Of a DNA stretch of 64,000 nucleotides, positions 43,711-53,252 are shown in pieces. The stretch spans positions 124,001-188,000 of the forward strand of contig NZ_BAGB01000062.1 in NCBI RefSeq assembly GCF_000308615.1, in the 5' to 3' direction. The stretch is from Nocardia jiangxiensis NBRC 101359. GTDB lineage: Bacteria; Actinomycetota; Actinomycetes; Mycobacteriales; Mycobacteriaceae. How positions within the stretch are numbered: the first letter of the stretch is position 1; each line of letters opens with the position of its first letter. The notes under the pieces are model-generated. The model worked only from the letters and a program-made list of their open reading frames with translations, was not told the origin of the DNA and did not search any database. Position numbers and translations under genes: made by a program.

Positions 43711-45051
43711 TCACGCACGGGCGAACCGGCGTTCGGCGAGCACCAGCACACCGGTGGCCAGGCCCGCGACGACGAAGGAGAACAGCGATGCCGAGGACCA
43801 CCAGCCCGGATGCACGTCCAGAACGTTCTGGGCGTGCATCCACAGCTGTGCCCACCAGCTGATCGATCCGGGATTGAGCAGCTGATAGACGGCGAAACCC
43901 AGCAGCCACGGCAGCAGCATGAACGGGCGGGCCGGAGCGTTGTCGTCCAGATTCCAGCCGCGTCGGCCGCGGCCGAAGAAGTAGTCCACCACCAGCACCG
44001 CGCACAGCGGGACGAACACCGAGCCGATCAACAGCAGAAAATTCGAGAATCCGGTGAAATCGTGCACGCCCAGCGCCAGCACGGTCGCCAGCGCACCGAC
44101 CGCGCCCGCGAGGATCCGGCGGTCCACCCGAGGCAGCAGATTCTGCAGCGACATCGCCGTGGAATAGACGTTGGCGAAGGACTGATCCGATTCACGCAAC
44201 ACCAGAATCGTGAAGAAAACCCACCCCGCCCCGACGCCCAGGAAGGTGTCGAAGATCCGGTTCGGGTCGCCGCCCACCTGGATCAACGCGACGACACCCA
44301 GGAGATAACACCAGGTCTGCGCCACCGAATACCCCAGCATCGCAGCGCCCGAGGCGGCGCGGGCGGACCGCGCGTGCCGGGTGTAGTCCGCGGCCAACGG
44401 CACGAACGACACCGCCACGGCCAACGCGGTGTCCACACCGGGGAAGAATCCGCTCCACGACGTGCCGTGCACCGGCGGCAGCGGATTGCGCAGCAGCTGC
44501 ACGGTGAAGTAGAGCATCGAGATCGCCACGGCCACAGTCACATACCGGCGCAGAATATGCAGCACCCGCAGCGGCCAGATGGACATCGCGGTACACAGCA
44601 CGCCGGCCGCGATGATCACCGGCGCATGCGCGACCCGCCCGTGGGTCAGCGCCAGGGCTCCGCCCGCGATGACCGTCAGCTCGAACACACCCCACCCGAT
44701 GCACTGCACGATATTGGCGAGGGTCGGTAGATAGGACAGCTTCGTCCCGAACAGCCCGCGAAAATTCGCCATTGCCGGAGCACCCGTGCGCGCCCCGACC
44801 GCACCGGCCGCGACCACCATCCCGGTGCCGAGCACGGTCCCCAGAATCGTCGCCAGCAGTGCCCCCAGGATCGGCAACTGCGGATGCCCGGCGGGCTGCA
44901 ATACGTACACCGCCCCGGTGAAGCCGATGAGGCTCACCCCGAGATTGGCCCAGAAGGCGGTCTGATCGGCAAAGGACAGGCTGCGTGGCGGCTCGGTCGT
45001 CAGCACCAGCGGCGCCTCATCGGTCCGGCGCCGTGGTCGGATGATCGTCAT
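43711..45051 (-). CDS. NCS1-family nucleobase/vitamin permease (CytX-like)
   Basis: 446 residues with about 12 TM helices. SFADQTAFWANLGVSLIGFTGAVYVL near the N-terminus and FFPGVDTALAVAVSFVPLAADYTRHAR (helix 6 region) identify the NCS1 purine/cytosine/hydantoin group. VLVVDYFFGRGRRGWNLDD is also typical. Some members carry hydroxymethylpyrimidine (CytX), which would pair well with the downstream kinase. I found no TPP riboswitch in the 100-bp upstream region, so the thiamin idea is only a possibility. It starts at ATG 45051. Confidence 0.85.
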   Translation of the reverse strand: MTIIRPRRRTDEAPLVLTTEPPRSLSFADQTAFWANLGVSLIGFTGAVYVLQPAGHPQLPILGALLATILGTVLGTGMVVAAGAVGARTGAPAMANFRGLFGTKLSYLPTLANIVQCIGWGVFELTVIAGGALALTHGRVAHAPVIIAAGVLCTAMSIWPLRVLHILRRYVTVAVAISMLYFTVQLLRNPLPPVHGTSWSGFFPGVDTALAVAVSFVPLAADYTRHARSARAASGAAMLGYSVAQTWCYLLGVVALIQVGGDPNRIFDTFLGVGAGWVFFTILVLRESDQSFANVYSTAMSLQNLLPRVDRRILAGAVGALATVLALGVHDFTGFSNFLLLIGSVFVPLCAVLVVDYFFGRGRRGWNLDDNAPARPFMLLPWLLGFAVYQLLNPGSISWWAQLWMHAQNVLDVHPGWWSSASLFSFVVAGLATGVLVLAERRFARA

Positions 45052-45152
45052 AGCTTTTCCGATGCTACGGGTCGGACCCGCCTGATAGGGCGGCCCGATC
45101 GATCCGACGGGGGTGCGATGGGGCCGGTGGACAGCAGGTAACCTCTTACCGG

Positions 45153-46436
45153 ATGGTTAGTGTCACGGCCTCCGTTCGTCAGCCAACCGCCACCCGCCGC
45201 ATGCGTCGTGTCGCCTGGCTGGCTCCGCCGACTCTGCTCACCGTTTCGGTGCTGTGGCTGGTCTTTCCGTCGTGGCCGTTGAAGCCGATCAGCCGCGGAT
45301 TCATCGATCTGCAGGTGTATCGGCTCGGGGTGCAGGCCGCCATGCACGGGGTCGACATGTACGGGTCGCTGCCCAAGACCACGCTCGACATCAGTCTGCC
45401 GTTCATCTATCCACCGTTCGCGGCGATCGCGCTGGGCCCGTTCGCCCTGCTGCCGTGGAACGCCGCGCAGCTCAGTTTCTTCATCGTCTCGACACTGGCG
45501 ATGGCGGTCACGATCTATCTGGCCGCGCGACGGCTGTGGGGTTACGGCGGAACCGAGCTCGTGTTGTGGGCGGCGGCCTGTGCGGCGCCGCTGGGCATGC
45601 TGCTCGAACCGATTCATTCGACGTTGGACTTCGGCCAGGTCAATCTGATCCTGATGGTGCTCGTCGCCGCGGACTGCCTGACCGAGAAGCCGAAGTGGAA
45701 ACGCGGCATCGGCGTCGGCCTCGCGGCCGCGATCAAGCTCACCCCGGCCGCATTCGTCCTCTACTTCCTGGTCCGCCGCGACTACAAGGCGGCGATCACC
45801 GCCGCGATCACCGGCGCCGCGGCCAGTGCGCTGGCCTTCGCGCTGATGCCGCACGAATCGGTGCGGTACTGGTTCGGCGGCATGGGCAACGTGTCCGGGC
45901 TCAGCGGCTCGGCCTTCCACACCAACCAGTCGATCCAGGGCGTGCTGGCCCGGCTACAGGTCCCCGAACCGGCCTTCACCGGCCTGTGGGTGGTGCTGAG
46001 CCTGGTCCTGCTGGTCCTGGTCGTCGCCGCCATGCGCCGCGCGATCGACAACCCGCCCCTGGCGATGTCCTTCAACGCGGTCTTCACCCTCCTGGTCTCC
46101 CCCATCTCCTGGTCGCACCACTGGGTGTGGACCGCCCCCGCCCTCCTCGCCGCCGTGGGCGCAGCCACCAAACTCCCCCTCCGCACGGCCCTCATCTGGT
46201 ACGCGGTCACCCTCGCCACCGCCGTGATCTTCGTCATCGGCCCCCAGAACCAACTCCCCGGCGACGACAACCGCGAATTCGCCTGGACCGCCTGGCAACA
46301 CATCTACGGCGACACCTACGTCTGGTTGAGCGTGCTACTCGTCGCGTGGTACGTCCTGGCCACCCCCCGCAACCCCGAACCGTTCCTCCCCACGTCACTA
46401 CGCAACCTGCGTTCCCGGGTGTCCCCCGCAGCTTGA
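45153..46436 (+). CDS. GT87-family membrane mannosyltransferase-like protein (DUF2029)
   Basis: 427 residues with about 10-12 TM helices. The first luminal loop contains FIDLQVYRLGVQAAMHGVDMYG (the conserved acidic residue of GT-C enzymes), followed by FIYPPFAAIALGPFALLPW. LAAAIKLTPAAFVLYFLVRR and SPISWSHHWVW are typical of actinobacterial polyprenol-phosphate-mannose-dependent mannosyltransferases (PimE and relatives). Such enzymes extend phosphatidylinositol mannosides or lipoarabinomannan at the outer face of the membrane. ATG 45153 has no strong ribosome-binding site. It is divergent from the NCS1 permease. Confidence 0.87.
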   Translation: MVSVTASVRQPTATRRMRRVAWLAPPTLLTVSVLWLVFPSWPLKPISRGFIDLQVYRLGVQAAMHGVDMYGSLPKTTLDISLPFIYPPFAAIALGPFALLPWNAAQLSFFIVSTLAMAVTIYLAARRLWGYGGTELVLWAAACAAPLGMLLEPIHSTLDFGQVNLILMVLVAADCLTEKPKWKRGIGVGLAAAIKLTPAAFVLYFLVRRDYKAAITAAITGAAASALAFALMPHESVRYWFGGMGNVSGLSGSAFHTNQSIQGVLARLQVPEPAFTGLWVVLSLVLLVLVVAAMRRAIDNPPLAMSFNAVFTLLVSPISWSHHWVWTAPALLAAVGAATKLPLRTALIWYAVTLATAVIFVIGPQNQLPGDDNREFAWTAWQHIYGDTYVWLSVLLVAWYVLATPRNPEPFLPTSLRNLRSRVSPAA

Positions 46437-46623
46437 GCACGGAGTTCCATTCTTCGATACGGATTTCCGAGCTGCCGAAACGAGGAATGCGTAACTCGCA
46501 CGCCAGCACCAGATTCTCGATATCGGCCGAGCCGAACCGATGGTTTTTCGGCGCACCGATCATGGACCCGAACTTGTCACAGCGCTCGGGTATGGTCCCG
46601 GTCGATCGAGAGATGAGGTTGGT

Positions 46624-47259
46624 ATGACGACACCGGGGTTCCCGCCGAATACGCTTGACGACGAAGGCTTTCCGCTGTGGATCAGCGGCTTGGAGGACGA
46701 TGACCCGAACCACTGCGTGCACGTGGTCAAAGGGCTCGAACCGGCCGAGGCGCTGGAGGTGCTCGGCGCGAAGCCGCGCCTGTTCCAGGCGTGCGAACTA
46801 CCGGACCACAAGCCGGAGCGCATGTCTGCGCCCCGGGCGGCACTCGGAGACGCGATGCGTGACTCCTCCACAGCTCTGTTGGCGGGCCGGATCGGCGAAT
46901 GGACCTTCGTCTACGACGATTTCGGCGCCACCGAGGATGTGGCGGCGCTGTCCGCCGACGGGCGAATCGCCGCCATGAGCTACTTCTCCATCAATGCGGA
47001 CGCCAGCCTCATGTACTGCGCCGACGGCGAGGAAATCCTCTGGGTCAACGTGGACGACCTCGTACTCGAGACCGACCTCGCCGACATGCCGGCCGATCTG
47101 CGCGCCGCATTCGAGGCGGCGGGCACCGTCGCATTCGACTACCTCGATCCCGGCGAGGCCGACTTCGCCGTCTGCATGCGCGCCGTCAGCGCCCTCGCGG
47201 GCATCTACACCCTCGATGACCTACGCCGAATCCCTTTGCTGGTAACGCCTTTCGGCTGA
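46624..47259 (+). CDS. DUF6461-like protein
   Basis: 211 residues from ATG 46624, with GAGG five bases upstream. CVHVVKGLEPAEALEVLGA, then LLAGRIGEWTFVYDDFGATED, and a mid-part ADGEEILWVNVDDLVLETD correspond to the pattern of the actinobacterial DUF6461 family (HVVKGL/EEVL, then WxxxxExxG). It is acidic, soluble and without signals. Function is unknown; such proteins are common and often multicopy in Nocardia and Streptomyces. It is apparently monocistronic. Confidence 0.65.
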   Translation: MTTPGFPPNTLDDEGFPLWISGLEDDDPNHCVHVVKGLEPAEALEVLGAKPRLFQACELPDHKPERMSAPRAALGDAMRDSSTALLAGRIGEWTFVYDDFGATEDVAALSADGRIAAMSYFSINADASLMYCADGEEILWVNVDDLVLETDLADMPADLRAAFEAAGTVAFDYLDPGEADFAVCMRAVSALAGIYTLDDLRRIPLLVTPFG

Positions 47260-47521
47260 ATCACGGCTTCCGTGGCGGCCGCGGCCACCGATACGAGCAC
47301 GAGGTCGCTTTCGGCAGTCGCGGATGACGCACCAACTGCTCGACACCGCTGCCTACTCGGACCCGCGCGGTGATCTCGACAACAGTCACCACAGCACCCC
47401 AGGCATCGCACCGCGGTGGCGGATGGTTCCGTTTATCGCTCCTGGGAAGATCGTCCCGCAGTTCAGGTGTCGTTTGCGAACCGGTCACCCACGCACAACC
47501 TCGCACTGGCAGCTTGGCGAC

Positions 47522-48001
47522 GTGCACGCTGTGGCGAAGACGGAATCGACGCGGGTGGTCGCACGGTTCCACCGGGCCTGCGAGGTGGTGGTCGCGCGGC
47601 TGCCGTTCGGGCTGAATACCGTTGTGGCGCCGACCCTTCTGGGGTTCGCGGTGATCAACAGCGGGACCTTCGGGATCGATCTGCTGTTGTTGACGCTGCT
47701 GCGCAGCGGACTGGGATGGCCGGTGCCGATCGCGGTCACGGTGGCATACGGGTGCGCGTTCGGGGTGAGTTACGTGCTGAACCGGACGCTGAACTTCCGC
47801 TCACACTCCGCGGTGGGGCCGCAGCTCGCGGTGTACATCGGCGCCGTCATCCTGAACTATCTCGCGTTCATCCTCGGGGTGTCCGCGGCGCTGTCGGCCC
47901 TGGGCGTGGAGTACCACCTGGCCCGCATCGCGTCCGGTGCCTGCGAGGCGGCGTTCATGTACTGCGCGATGCGATGGGTGGTGTTCCGCCGCACGGGATG
48001 A
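47522..48001 (+). CDS. GtrA-family membrane protein
   Basis: 159 residues from GTG 47522; GTG 47531 is the alternative, and neither has a clear ribosome-binding site. Four TM helices are visible: FAVINSGTFGIDLLLLTLL, VPIAVTVAYGCAFGVSYVLN, LAVYIGAVILNYLAFILGVSAAL and ARIASGACEAAFMYCAMRWVVF. The NRTLNFR motif after helix 2 is the GtrA signature. GtrA proteins flip or transport polyprenyl-linked sugars for cell-surface glycans (compare Rv3789 in arabinan synthesis). It is convergent with the Scr1 regulator. Confidence 0.82.
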   Translation: MHAVAKTESTRVVARFHRACEVVVARLPFGLNTVVAPTLLGFAVINSGTFGIDLLLLTLLRSGLGWPVPIAVTVAYGCAFGVSYVLNRTLNFRSHSAVGPQLAVYIGAVILNYLAFILGVSAALSALGVEYHLARIASGACEAAFMYCAMRWVVFRRTG

Positions 48002-48007
48002 CACCGC

Positions 48008-48898
48008 TCAGAGCTGCGCGGCCGCCGCACGCAAGATCTCGCGCGAGCGATCGGGGGTCTCGGCCTGGACGCTGATCCGGTCCATGACGCGGCGGTAGTT
48101 CTCCAGATCGTTCTGGCGGTCCAGATACAGCGAACTGGTCAGCTGTTCGGTGTAGACCATGTCGGGGAGTTCGTCCTCGGCGAAGCGCAGCATGGTGAAC
48201 GAACCACCAAGGGCCGCATGCCCGCCCGCGGAATACGGCAGCACCTGGATCGTGACGCGCAGGTTGTCCTCGGTCATCCGCACCAGATGTTCGAGCTGAT
48301 CGCGCAGCACTTTCGTACTGCCGATCGGGCGATGCAACACCGACTCGTCCAGAATGGCCCACAGCGTCGGACCGCTGGCGCGATCGAGCAGTTCCTGACG
48401 ACGTTTACGCAGCTCCACGCGACGAGTCGCCTCGACGTTCTCGTGCCCGAGCGCGACCACCGCACGCGCGTACGCCTCGGTCTGCAACAGACCCGGCACC
48501 AATTGCGCCTCGAAGGTTCGGATGGACAACGCCGCGTGCTCGAGCCCGAGGTAGGTCTCGAACCAGGAGGGCATCAGATCGCCGTAGCGATGCCACCACC
48601 CGGGTTCGTTGGCCCGGCGGACGAGCCGGAGGAAGGACTCGACCTCGGCGGGATCACGCACCCCGTACAGATTCAGCAGATCCCGGACGTCGCGTTCCTT
48701 GAAACTCGTGCGCCCCAACTCGAGCCGACTGATCTTGGCATGCGAACCGCGAATGCGATCCCCGGCCTGTTCCGGACTGATATCGGCCGCGACGCGCAGT
48801 TTGCGCAGCTGTCCGCCGACCACGATCCGCAGTGCGGTCGGGCCGCGCTCGGCGACGATATTGTCCAAGCCCGAGATCCGGAAGAACTCTGCGGCCAT
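48008..48898 (-). CDS. Scr1-family helix-turn-helix regulator (DUF5753)
   Basis: 296 residues from ATG 48898. The N-terminal XRE-type HTH is LRKLRVAADISPEQAGDRIR followed by SHAKISRLELGRTSF. The C-terminal DUF5753 part includes WFETYLGLEHAALSIRTFEAQLVPGLLQTEAYARAV and LWAILDESVLHRPIGS, typical of the large streptomycete and nocardial Scr1 group. These often pair with a small DUF397 protein in a toxin-antitoxin-like arrangement; no DUF397 gene is visible adjacent here. Regulation of the divergent DHA2 exporter is a reasonable guess. A -10-like TAGCAT (48985-48980) lies about 75 bases before the start. Confidence 0.87.
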   Translation of the reverse strand: MAAEFFRISGLDNIVAERGPTALRIVVGGQLRKLRVAADISPEQAGDRIRGSHAKISRLELGRTSFKERDVRDLLNLYGVRDPAEVESFLRLVRRANEPGWWHRYGDLMPSWFETYLGLEHAALSIRTFEAQLVPGLLQTEAYARAVVALGHENVEATRRVELRKRRQELLDRASGPTLWAILDESVLHRPIGSTKVLRDQLEHLVRMTEDNLRVTIQVLPYSAGGHAALGGSFTMLRFAEDELPDMVYTEQLTSSLYLDRQNDLENYRRVMDRISVQAETPDRSREILRAAAAQL

Positions 48899-49292
48899 GA
48901 ATCTGCTCCGATAGTCGAAGGTCCGGCGAGGGCGCGGCGGCAATCCCGTTCGTCACGGACAGCACCGCGCCGAGACTCCATGCTATCGCCCGGCAACGAA
49001 ATCAGTCGAATCCCCCAGCGCCACCGCGACCGTACCCCGCGGTGAAATCCGATGGTGGTGCAGCACGTCCGACCTGGGCGACGACCACCCGACAGTCACC
49101 GGGGTAGCGCGCGGATGCCGATCCCGCAACCGAAAAAACCGAGTGACTCGGGCCGGGATCGCTGGAATACTTCCGCGCGACCGATGAGTTGTGGGTACCA
49201 ACCCCGTCCGTACTCAGGTGGCGCCGAAAATGCCGGATCCCCGGCACCGGGCCACATCGTTCAATGCCCGATCGTCACTCCGGAGGTACCCG
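48899..49292. other. Divergent intergenic region (Scr1 regulator / DHA2 exporter)
   Basis: 394 bp without a convincing gene. It contains a possible minus-strand -10 TAGCAT at 48985-48980, an A-run near 49132, and GGAGG at 49282-49286 serving the exporter start. No inverted repeat longer than a few bases stands out as an operator. Confidence 0.45.
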
Positions 49293-50762
49293 ATGTCCGC
49301 CCAACTAGACGTTCGTCCAACGGGACGGCGGACGCCGGTCGTCATCCGGCTCCTGGTGCTCGCCACATTCGTGGTGATCCTGAACGAAACCATCATGATC
49401 AACGCGATCCCGCGCCTGATGACGGATCTGCACGTCACCGAGATCGCCGCGCAGTGGGTGTCCACCGCATTCATGCTGGCGATGGCGGCGATCATCCCGG
49501 TGACCGGCTGGTTCCTGCAGCGGGTCAGCACGCGCCGGGCCTACACGATCGCGATGAGCGTGTTCCTGGCCGGGACGGCGATCGCGGCGGTCTCGCCCTC
49601 CTTCGCATTCCTGCTGGTCGGACGCGTCGTCCAGGCGGGCGGCACCGCGGTGATGATGCCGCTGCTGATGACCACGCTGATGACGGTGGTGTCCGAACAC
49701 GATCGCGGGCGGGTCATGGGCAATGTCACCCTGGCCATCTCGGTGGCACCGGCCATGGGTCCGGTCATCTCCGGTCTGGTCCTGCAGATCGCTTCCTGGC
49801 GTTGGCTTTTCGTGCTGGTACTGCCGATCGCGGCGAGCGTGACGTGGCTGGGGCTGCGGAAACTGGAGAACATCGGCGAACCGGAGACCGGCTCGATCGA
49901 CTGGATCAGCGTGGTGTTCGCGGCGCTGGGATTCGGCGGCCTGGTGTACGGGTTGAGCCTGTTCGGTCAGGGCAGCGTCCTGGAACCGGTGCTGATCGTC
50001 GTCGCCGGAATCGTGCTGATCGGCGCGTTCGTCTGGCGGCAGATCCGGTTGCAGCGCAACGGAACTCCGCTGCTGGACCTGCGCACACTGCTGCACGGCG
50101 CGTACACCAAGGGCCTGATCCTGATGTCGGTCGCCTTCCTGGCGATGCTCGGCGCGACCATGCTGCTGCCGCTGTACCTGCAGAATCTGCGGCATCTGAG
50201 CCCGCTCGAAACCGGTCTGCTGGTCATGCCCGGCGGTCTGGCGATGGGGCTGCTCGGCCCGACCATCGGGCGAGTGTTCGACCGGTTCGGCGGACGTCTC
50301 CTGGTGATTCCGGGCTCGATCGGAATCACCGTCGCGCTGGCCGGGCTGACGCAGCTGTCGCTGACCACGCCGTACTGGATACTGCTGGCGCTGCACATTC
50401 TGCTGATGTTGTCGCTGGCCGCGGCCTTCACGCCGGTGTTCACGCTGAGCCTGGGGGCGCTGCCGCAGCATCTGTACTCGCACGGCAGTTCCATGCTCGG
50501 GACGTTGCAGCAGGTCGCGGCCGCCTTCGGCACCGCGCTGGTGATCACGGTGATGTCCAGCCGCGCGACCTCGCTGATCGCGCACGGGTCCGATCCGATC
50601 TCGGCGAATCTGGACGGGTTGCAGCTGGCATTCCTGGTCTCCGCGGGGCTGTCGGTGCTGGTCATCGTGATGGCCGTGCTGCTGCCGAATCGTTCCAGCA
50701 ATACGCCGCTCGAGGAGTTGGCCGAATCCGATACTGCCGCAACGGAACTGGTCGAGGACTGA
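49293..50762 (+). CDS. DHA2-family MFS drug transporter
   Basis: 489 residues, 14 TM helices. FVVILNETIMINAIPRLMTDL (helix 1), TGWFLQRVSTRRAYTIAM (loop 2-3), GRVVQAGGTAVMMPLLMTTL and GLVMP-like LLVMPGGLAMGLLGPTIGR place it in the EmrB/LfrA-type DHA2 group. The usual helix-1 Asp is replaced by Asn-Glu here (LNETIM), as in the MdrA-like subset. ATG 49293 follows GGAGG at six bases. It is divergent from the Scr1 regulator and 53 bp upstream of the acyl-CoA synthetase gene. Substrate is unknown. Confidence 0.88.
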   Translation: MSAQLDVRPTGRRTPVVIRLLVLATFVVILNETIMINAIPRLMTDLHVTEIAAQWVSTAFMLAMAAIIPVTGWFLQRVSTRRAYTIAMSVFLAGTAIAAVSPSFAFLLVGRVVQAGGTAVMMPLLMTTLMTVVSEHDRGRVMGNVTLAISVAPAMGPVISGLVLQIASWRWLFVLVLPIAASVTWLGLRKLENIGEPETGSIDWISVVFAALGFGGLVYGLSLFGQGSVLEPVLIVVAGIVLIGAFVWRQIRLQRNGTPLLDLRTLLHGAYTKGLILMSVAFLAMLGATMLLPLYLQNLRHLSPLETGLLVMPGGLAMGLLGPTIGRVFDRFGGRLLVIPGSIGITVALAGLTQLSLTTPYWILLALHILLMLSLAAAFTPVFTLSLGALPQHLYSHGSSMLGTLQQVAAAFGTALVITVMSSRATSLIAHGSDPISANLDGLQLAFLVSAGLSVLVIVMAVLLPNRSSNTPLEELAESDTAATELVED

Positions 50763-50777
50763 GTAGAACAGAACTAC

Positions 50778-50796
50778 ATTCTCCAAATAGGAGAAT
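50778..50796 (+). promoter_or_regulatory. Perfect 7-7 inverted repeat operator upstream of the acyl-CoA synthetase
   Basis: ATTCTCC-AAATA-GGAGAAT is a perfect palindrome with a 5-bp spacer, covering the -35 region of a promoter whose -10 is TATGCT at 50804-50809. The size and symmetry fit a TetR- or MarR-type repressor; no such regulator gene is adjacent. Confidence 0.65.
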
Positions 50797-50803
50797 TTTG
50801 CTC

Positions 50804-50809
50804 TATGCT
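50804..50809 (+). promoter_or_regulatory. -10 element of a probable leaderless gene
   Basis: TATGCT ends six bases before GTG 50816, so transcription is predicted to begin on the start codon. There is no Shine-Dalgarno sequence. Confidence 0.5.
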
Positions 50810-50815
50810 GGTCGG

Positions 50816-52368
50816 GTGTCCGTTTCAGACGTCGAGCCGGGTTCGACCATCCCCGAGTTGCTGCGACGTCGTGTCCGGGCGGTGGGGCCCGAGCCGTATG
50901 TGGTGACCACGGACGATCGACTCACCTACACCGAGGCGGACGAGCGTTCCGCACAGATCGCGCGTCGCCTGCTGTACAAGGGCGCGGGTAAGGGCGCTCG
51001 GATCGGACTGTTCTTCACCAACGGTCCCGAATGGGTGACGTGGTGGCTCGCGGTCAGCCGCATCGGCGCGGTGGCGGTGCCGCTGAGCACGATGTACGCC
51101 CCGGCCGAGATTCGGAAAGTATTGCGGCTGGCGGATATTCAGCTGCTGGTCGCACCAGGCCGGGTCCTGACCACTGAAACCGCCGAGACGTTCGAGACAG
51201 CGCTGCCCGGACTGAGCACCTCGACGGCAGGTGCACTGCAACTGCCCGAGACGCCCTATCTGCGGGAGGTCGTGCTTACCGCGGACCCGGGCCGCACCTG
51301 GGCGACCCGCTGGAGCGACGACCCGCCCGCGGTGTCGCCGGAAATCCTCGCCGCGGTCGAGAACGAGGTGTCACCGGCGGATCCAGCGATCATGATCCAC
51401 ACCTCCGGATCCACCGCCGACCCCAAGGGCGTGCTGCACACGCACGGCACCCTGGTCCGGCAGACCAGCACCTGGCCCGCGGCGATCCGGCACGTCACCG
51501 CCGCGCCGGGCACGCCGCGCATCCTGTGCGCGATGCCGATGTTCTGGATCGGCGGCGTCCTGGCCGCGACAGGGGCACTGCACGAACCGGTCACGCTGCT
51601 GGTGCTGCCGCGGCTCGATCCCGGAGCCGGACTGGACCTCATCGAACGCGAACGCGCCGTCGGGGTGATCGGCTGGCCCGCGTTCACCCAGCGGCTGCGC
51701 GAACATCCCACCTTCGGCGAGCGCGACCTGTCCAGCGCGCCCATGCTGCGGGACGGACCGCTCGATATCGCGATGGCCGGTGTGCCGGAACAGTTTCCGG
51801 TGCATCGCAGCCTGACCGAGACCGCGGGCAGCTTCGCGTACACCGAGATTCGCATCGTCGCGCCGGACGGCGCCGAGGCGGCCGACGGGAACGTCGGCGA
51901 ACTGCTCATCCGCGGCCGCGGCGTGATGGCCGGCTACAACAAGCGCGAACGTGCCGAGGTCTTCGACCCCGACGGCTGGTACCACACCGGCGATCTGGTG
52001 TACCGCATCGCCGACGACCCCCGCCTGTTCTACGTCGGCCGTACCAGCGAACTGATCAAGTCGGGGGCGCGAACGTCTCCCCGCGAGAAGTCGAGGCCGT
52101 CGTCGAATCCTTCGACGACGTGCGGCAATGCATCGTCCTGGGCATCGAGGACCCGGCCCGCGGCGAACAGGTCTGCGCCGTGGTCATCCCGGCGGCCCCC
52201 GATATCGATCTGGACTCCCTGCGCGCCCGCACCCGCGAACAACTGTCCGCGTACAAGGTCCCGACCCGCTGGCACGTGTGCGCGAGCGACCGAATCCCGA
52301 CCCTGCCGTCGGGCAAACTCGACCCTCGGCGCCTGCGCACCCTGATCGTCGAGGACGCACTCGTCTGA
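50816..52368 (+). pseudogene. AMP-forming acyl-CoA synthetase interrupted by a frameshift
   Basis: Reading from GTG 50816 gives a class I adenylate-forming enzyme: IMIHTSGSTADPKGVLHTHG (ATP P-loop), LTETAGSF, and DGWYHTGDL with the ribose-binding Asp. At 52063-52067 a run of five G shifts the frame. The continuation GGANVSPREVEAVVES, CIVLGIEDPARGEQ and the catalytic-lysine end LPSGKLDPRRLR lie in the next frame, ending at 52368. One extra G would restore a protein of about 517 residues resembling cyclohexanecarboxylate- or medium-chain acyl-CoA ligases. As written, the product loses its C-terminal subdomain. Sequencing error in the G-run is possible. Confidence 0.8.
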
Positions 52369-52564
52369 CCTCGGCCGTCCGGACGGCGAGTGCGGTCGTC
52401 CGGACCGTACATCCGTCCGGTCGGATTTACCTCGGCGATTGCCGCCGACGCCGAACTCGCTTGTTGTCAGGGATATTTCGCCCCTTTAGCGTTCCGGTTC
52501 GTTAGTCCGACCGTGCCACGCGGGTCCGGTTCGGTCAGCTTCGAATTCTGGGGGAGAACCCACA

Positions 52565-53233
52565 ATGCGCGCAGGTTTCCTGATGTCCGTGGCCGTCGTG
52601 TCGGCCGCCCTGTCGATCGGCGTCCCGACCGCCCGTGCCGAGATGCTGCGATTGCCCTCGCACGAACAGAGCGTGACCATGCCCGACGGCTGGAAGCTCA
52701 CGGTCGGGCACGAGCAGGAGTCGGCGAACCGGGTGGCGCCGCTCAACTCGATCGGAAGCACGCGTGAGGTCTTCGTGACCAATCAGTCTTATGGATTCCT
52801 CTCCGGTAAGGGGACGAAGCTGAAGGACGTCGTGCTCGAGACCGGATACCACCTGGGTTGCGCGGTGAATCTCACCTCGGTGACCGCCGGGGTGACGTTC
52901 AGCGCGGGCTTCGAGCCCGGCATCACCATCTCGCCCACGACGACCATCGGCACCGCCGCGATCCTCTCGCCCAGCGCCGTGCTGAACCTCGGTCCCTCGG
53001 CCAGCATCGGCCCCAGCTTCTCGGTGAACCTCGCGCCCGGACAGGTGGTCGATCTGCCGCTGGGCAAGAAGCACCTCGAAGGCCCCAAGGCGTACGTCAC
53101 CAACCGGGATGTGCACGTGAAGATCGACGGTTGCGTCGGCCCGGCGGCCATTCGCGCGTACACGGTCGTCGCGGCGGAGTCCTCGGAAGCGAACGACTCG
53201 GTGGCCGTCTACGGCGATCCGATCGCGCTGTAG
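52565..53233 (+). CDS. MspA-family porin
   Basis: 222 residues. A signal peptide (AGFLMSVAVVSAALSIGVPTARA) precedes the mature N-terminus. The family features are SVTMPDGWKLTVGHEQESANRVAPL, the Gly/Thr/Ser-rich beta segment ITISPTTTIGTAAILS, and near the C-terminus KIDGCVGPAAIRAYTVV. Two Cys residues (YHLGCAV and DGCVG) are conserved in nocardial members and could form a disulfide. MspA proteins form octameric pores in the mycolate outer membrane of Mycobacteriales. The mRNA start is not obvious. It is followed 19 bp later by a paralogue. Confidence 0.92.
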   Translation: MRAGFLMSVAVVSAALSIGVPTARAEMLRLPSHEQSVTMPDGWKLTVGHEQESANRVAPLNSIGSTREVFVTNQSYGFLSGKGTKLKDVVLETGYHLGCAVNLTSVTAGVTFSAGFEPGITISPTTTIGTAAILSPSAVLNLGPSASIGPSFSVNLAPGQVVDLPLGKKHLEGPKAYVTNRDVHVKIDGCVGPAAIRAYTVVAAESSEANDSVAVYGDPIAL

Positions 53234-53252
53234 ACGACACGGATCGCCGCAC

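Noticed and set aside
45052..45152. TPP riboswitch upstream of the NCS1 permease
   Set aside because: The conserved CTGAGA and related blocks are absent from the 100-bp region.
49305..50786. 493-codon minus-strand frame opposite the DHA2 exporter
   Set aside because: Gln/Arg/His-rich shadow of a transporter gene; no domain and no start signals.
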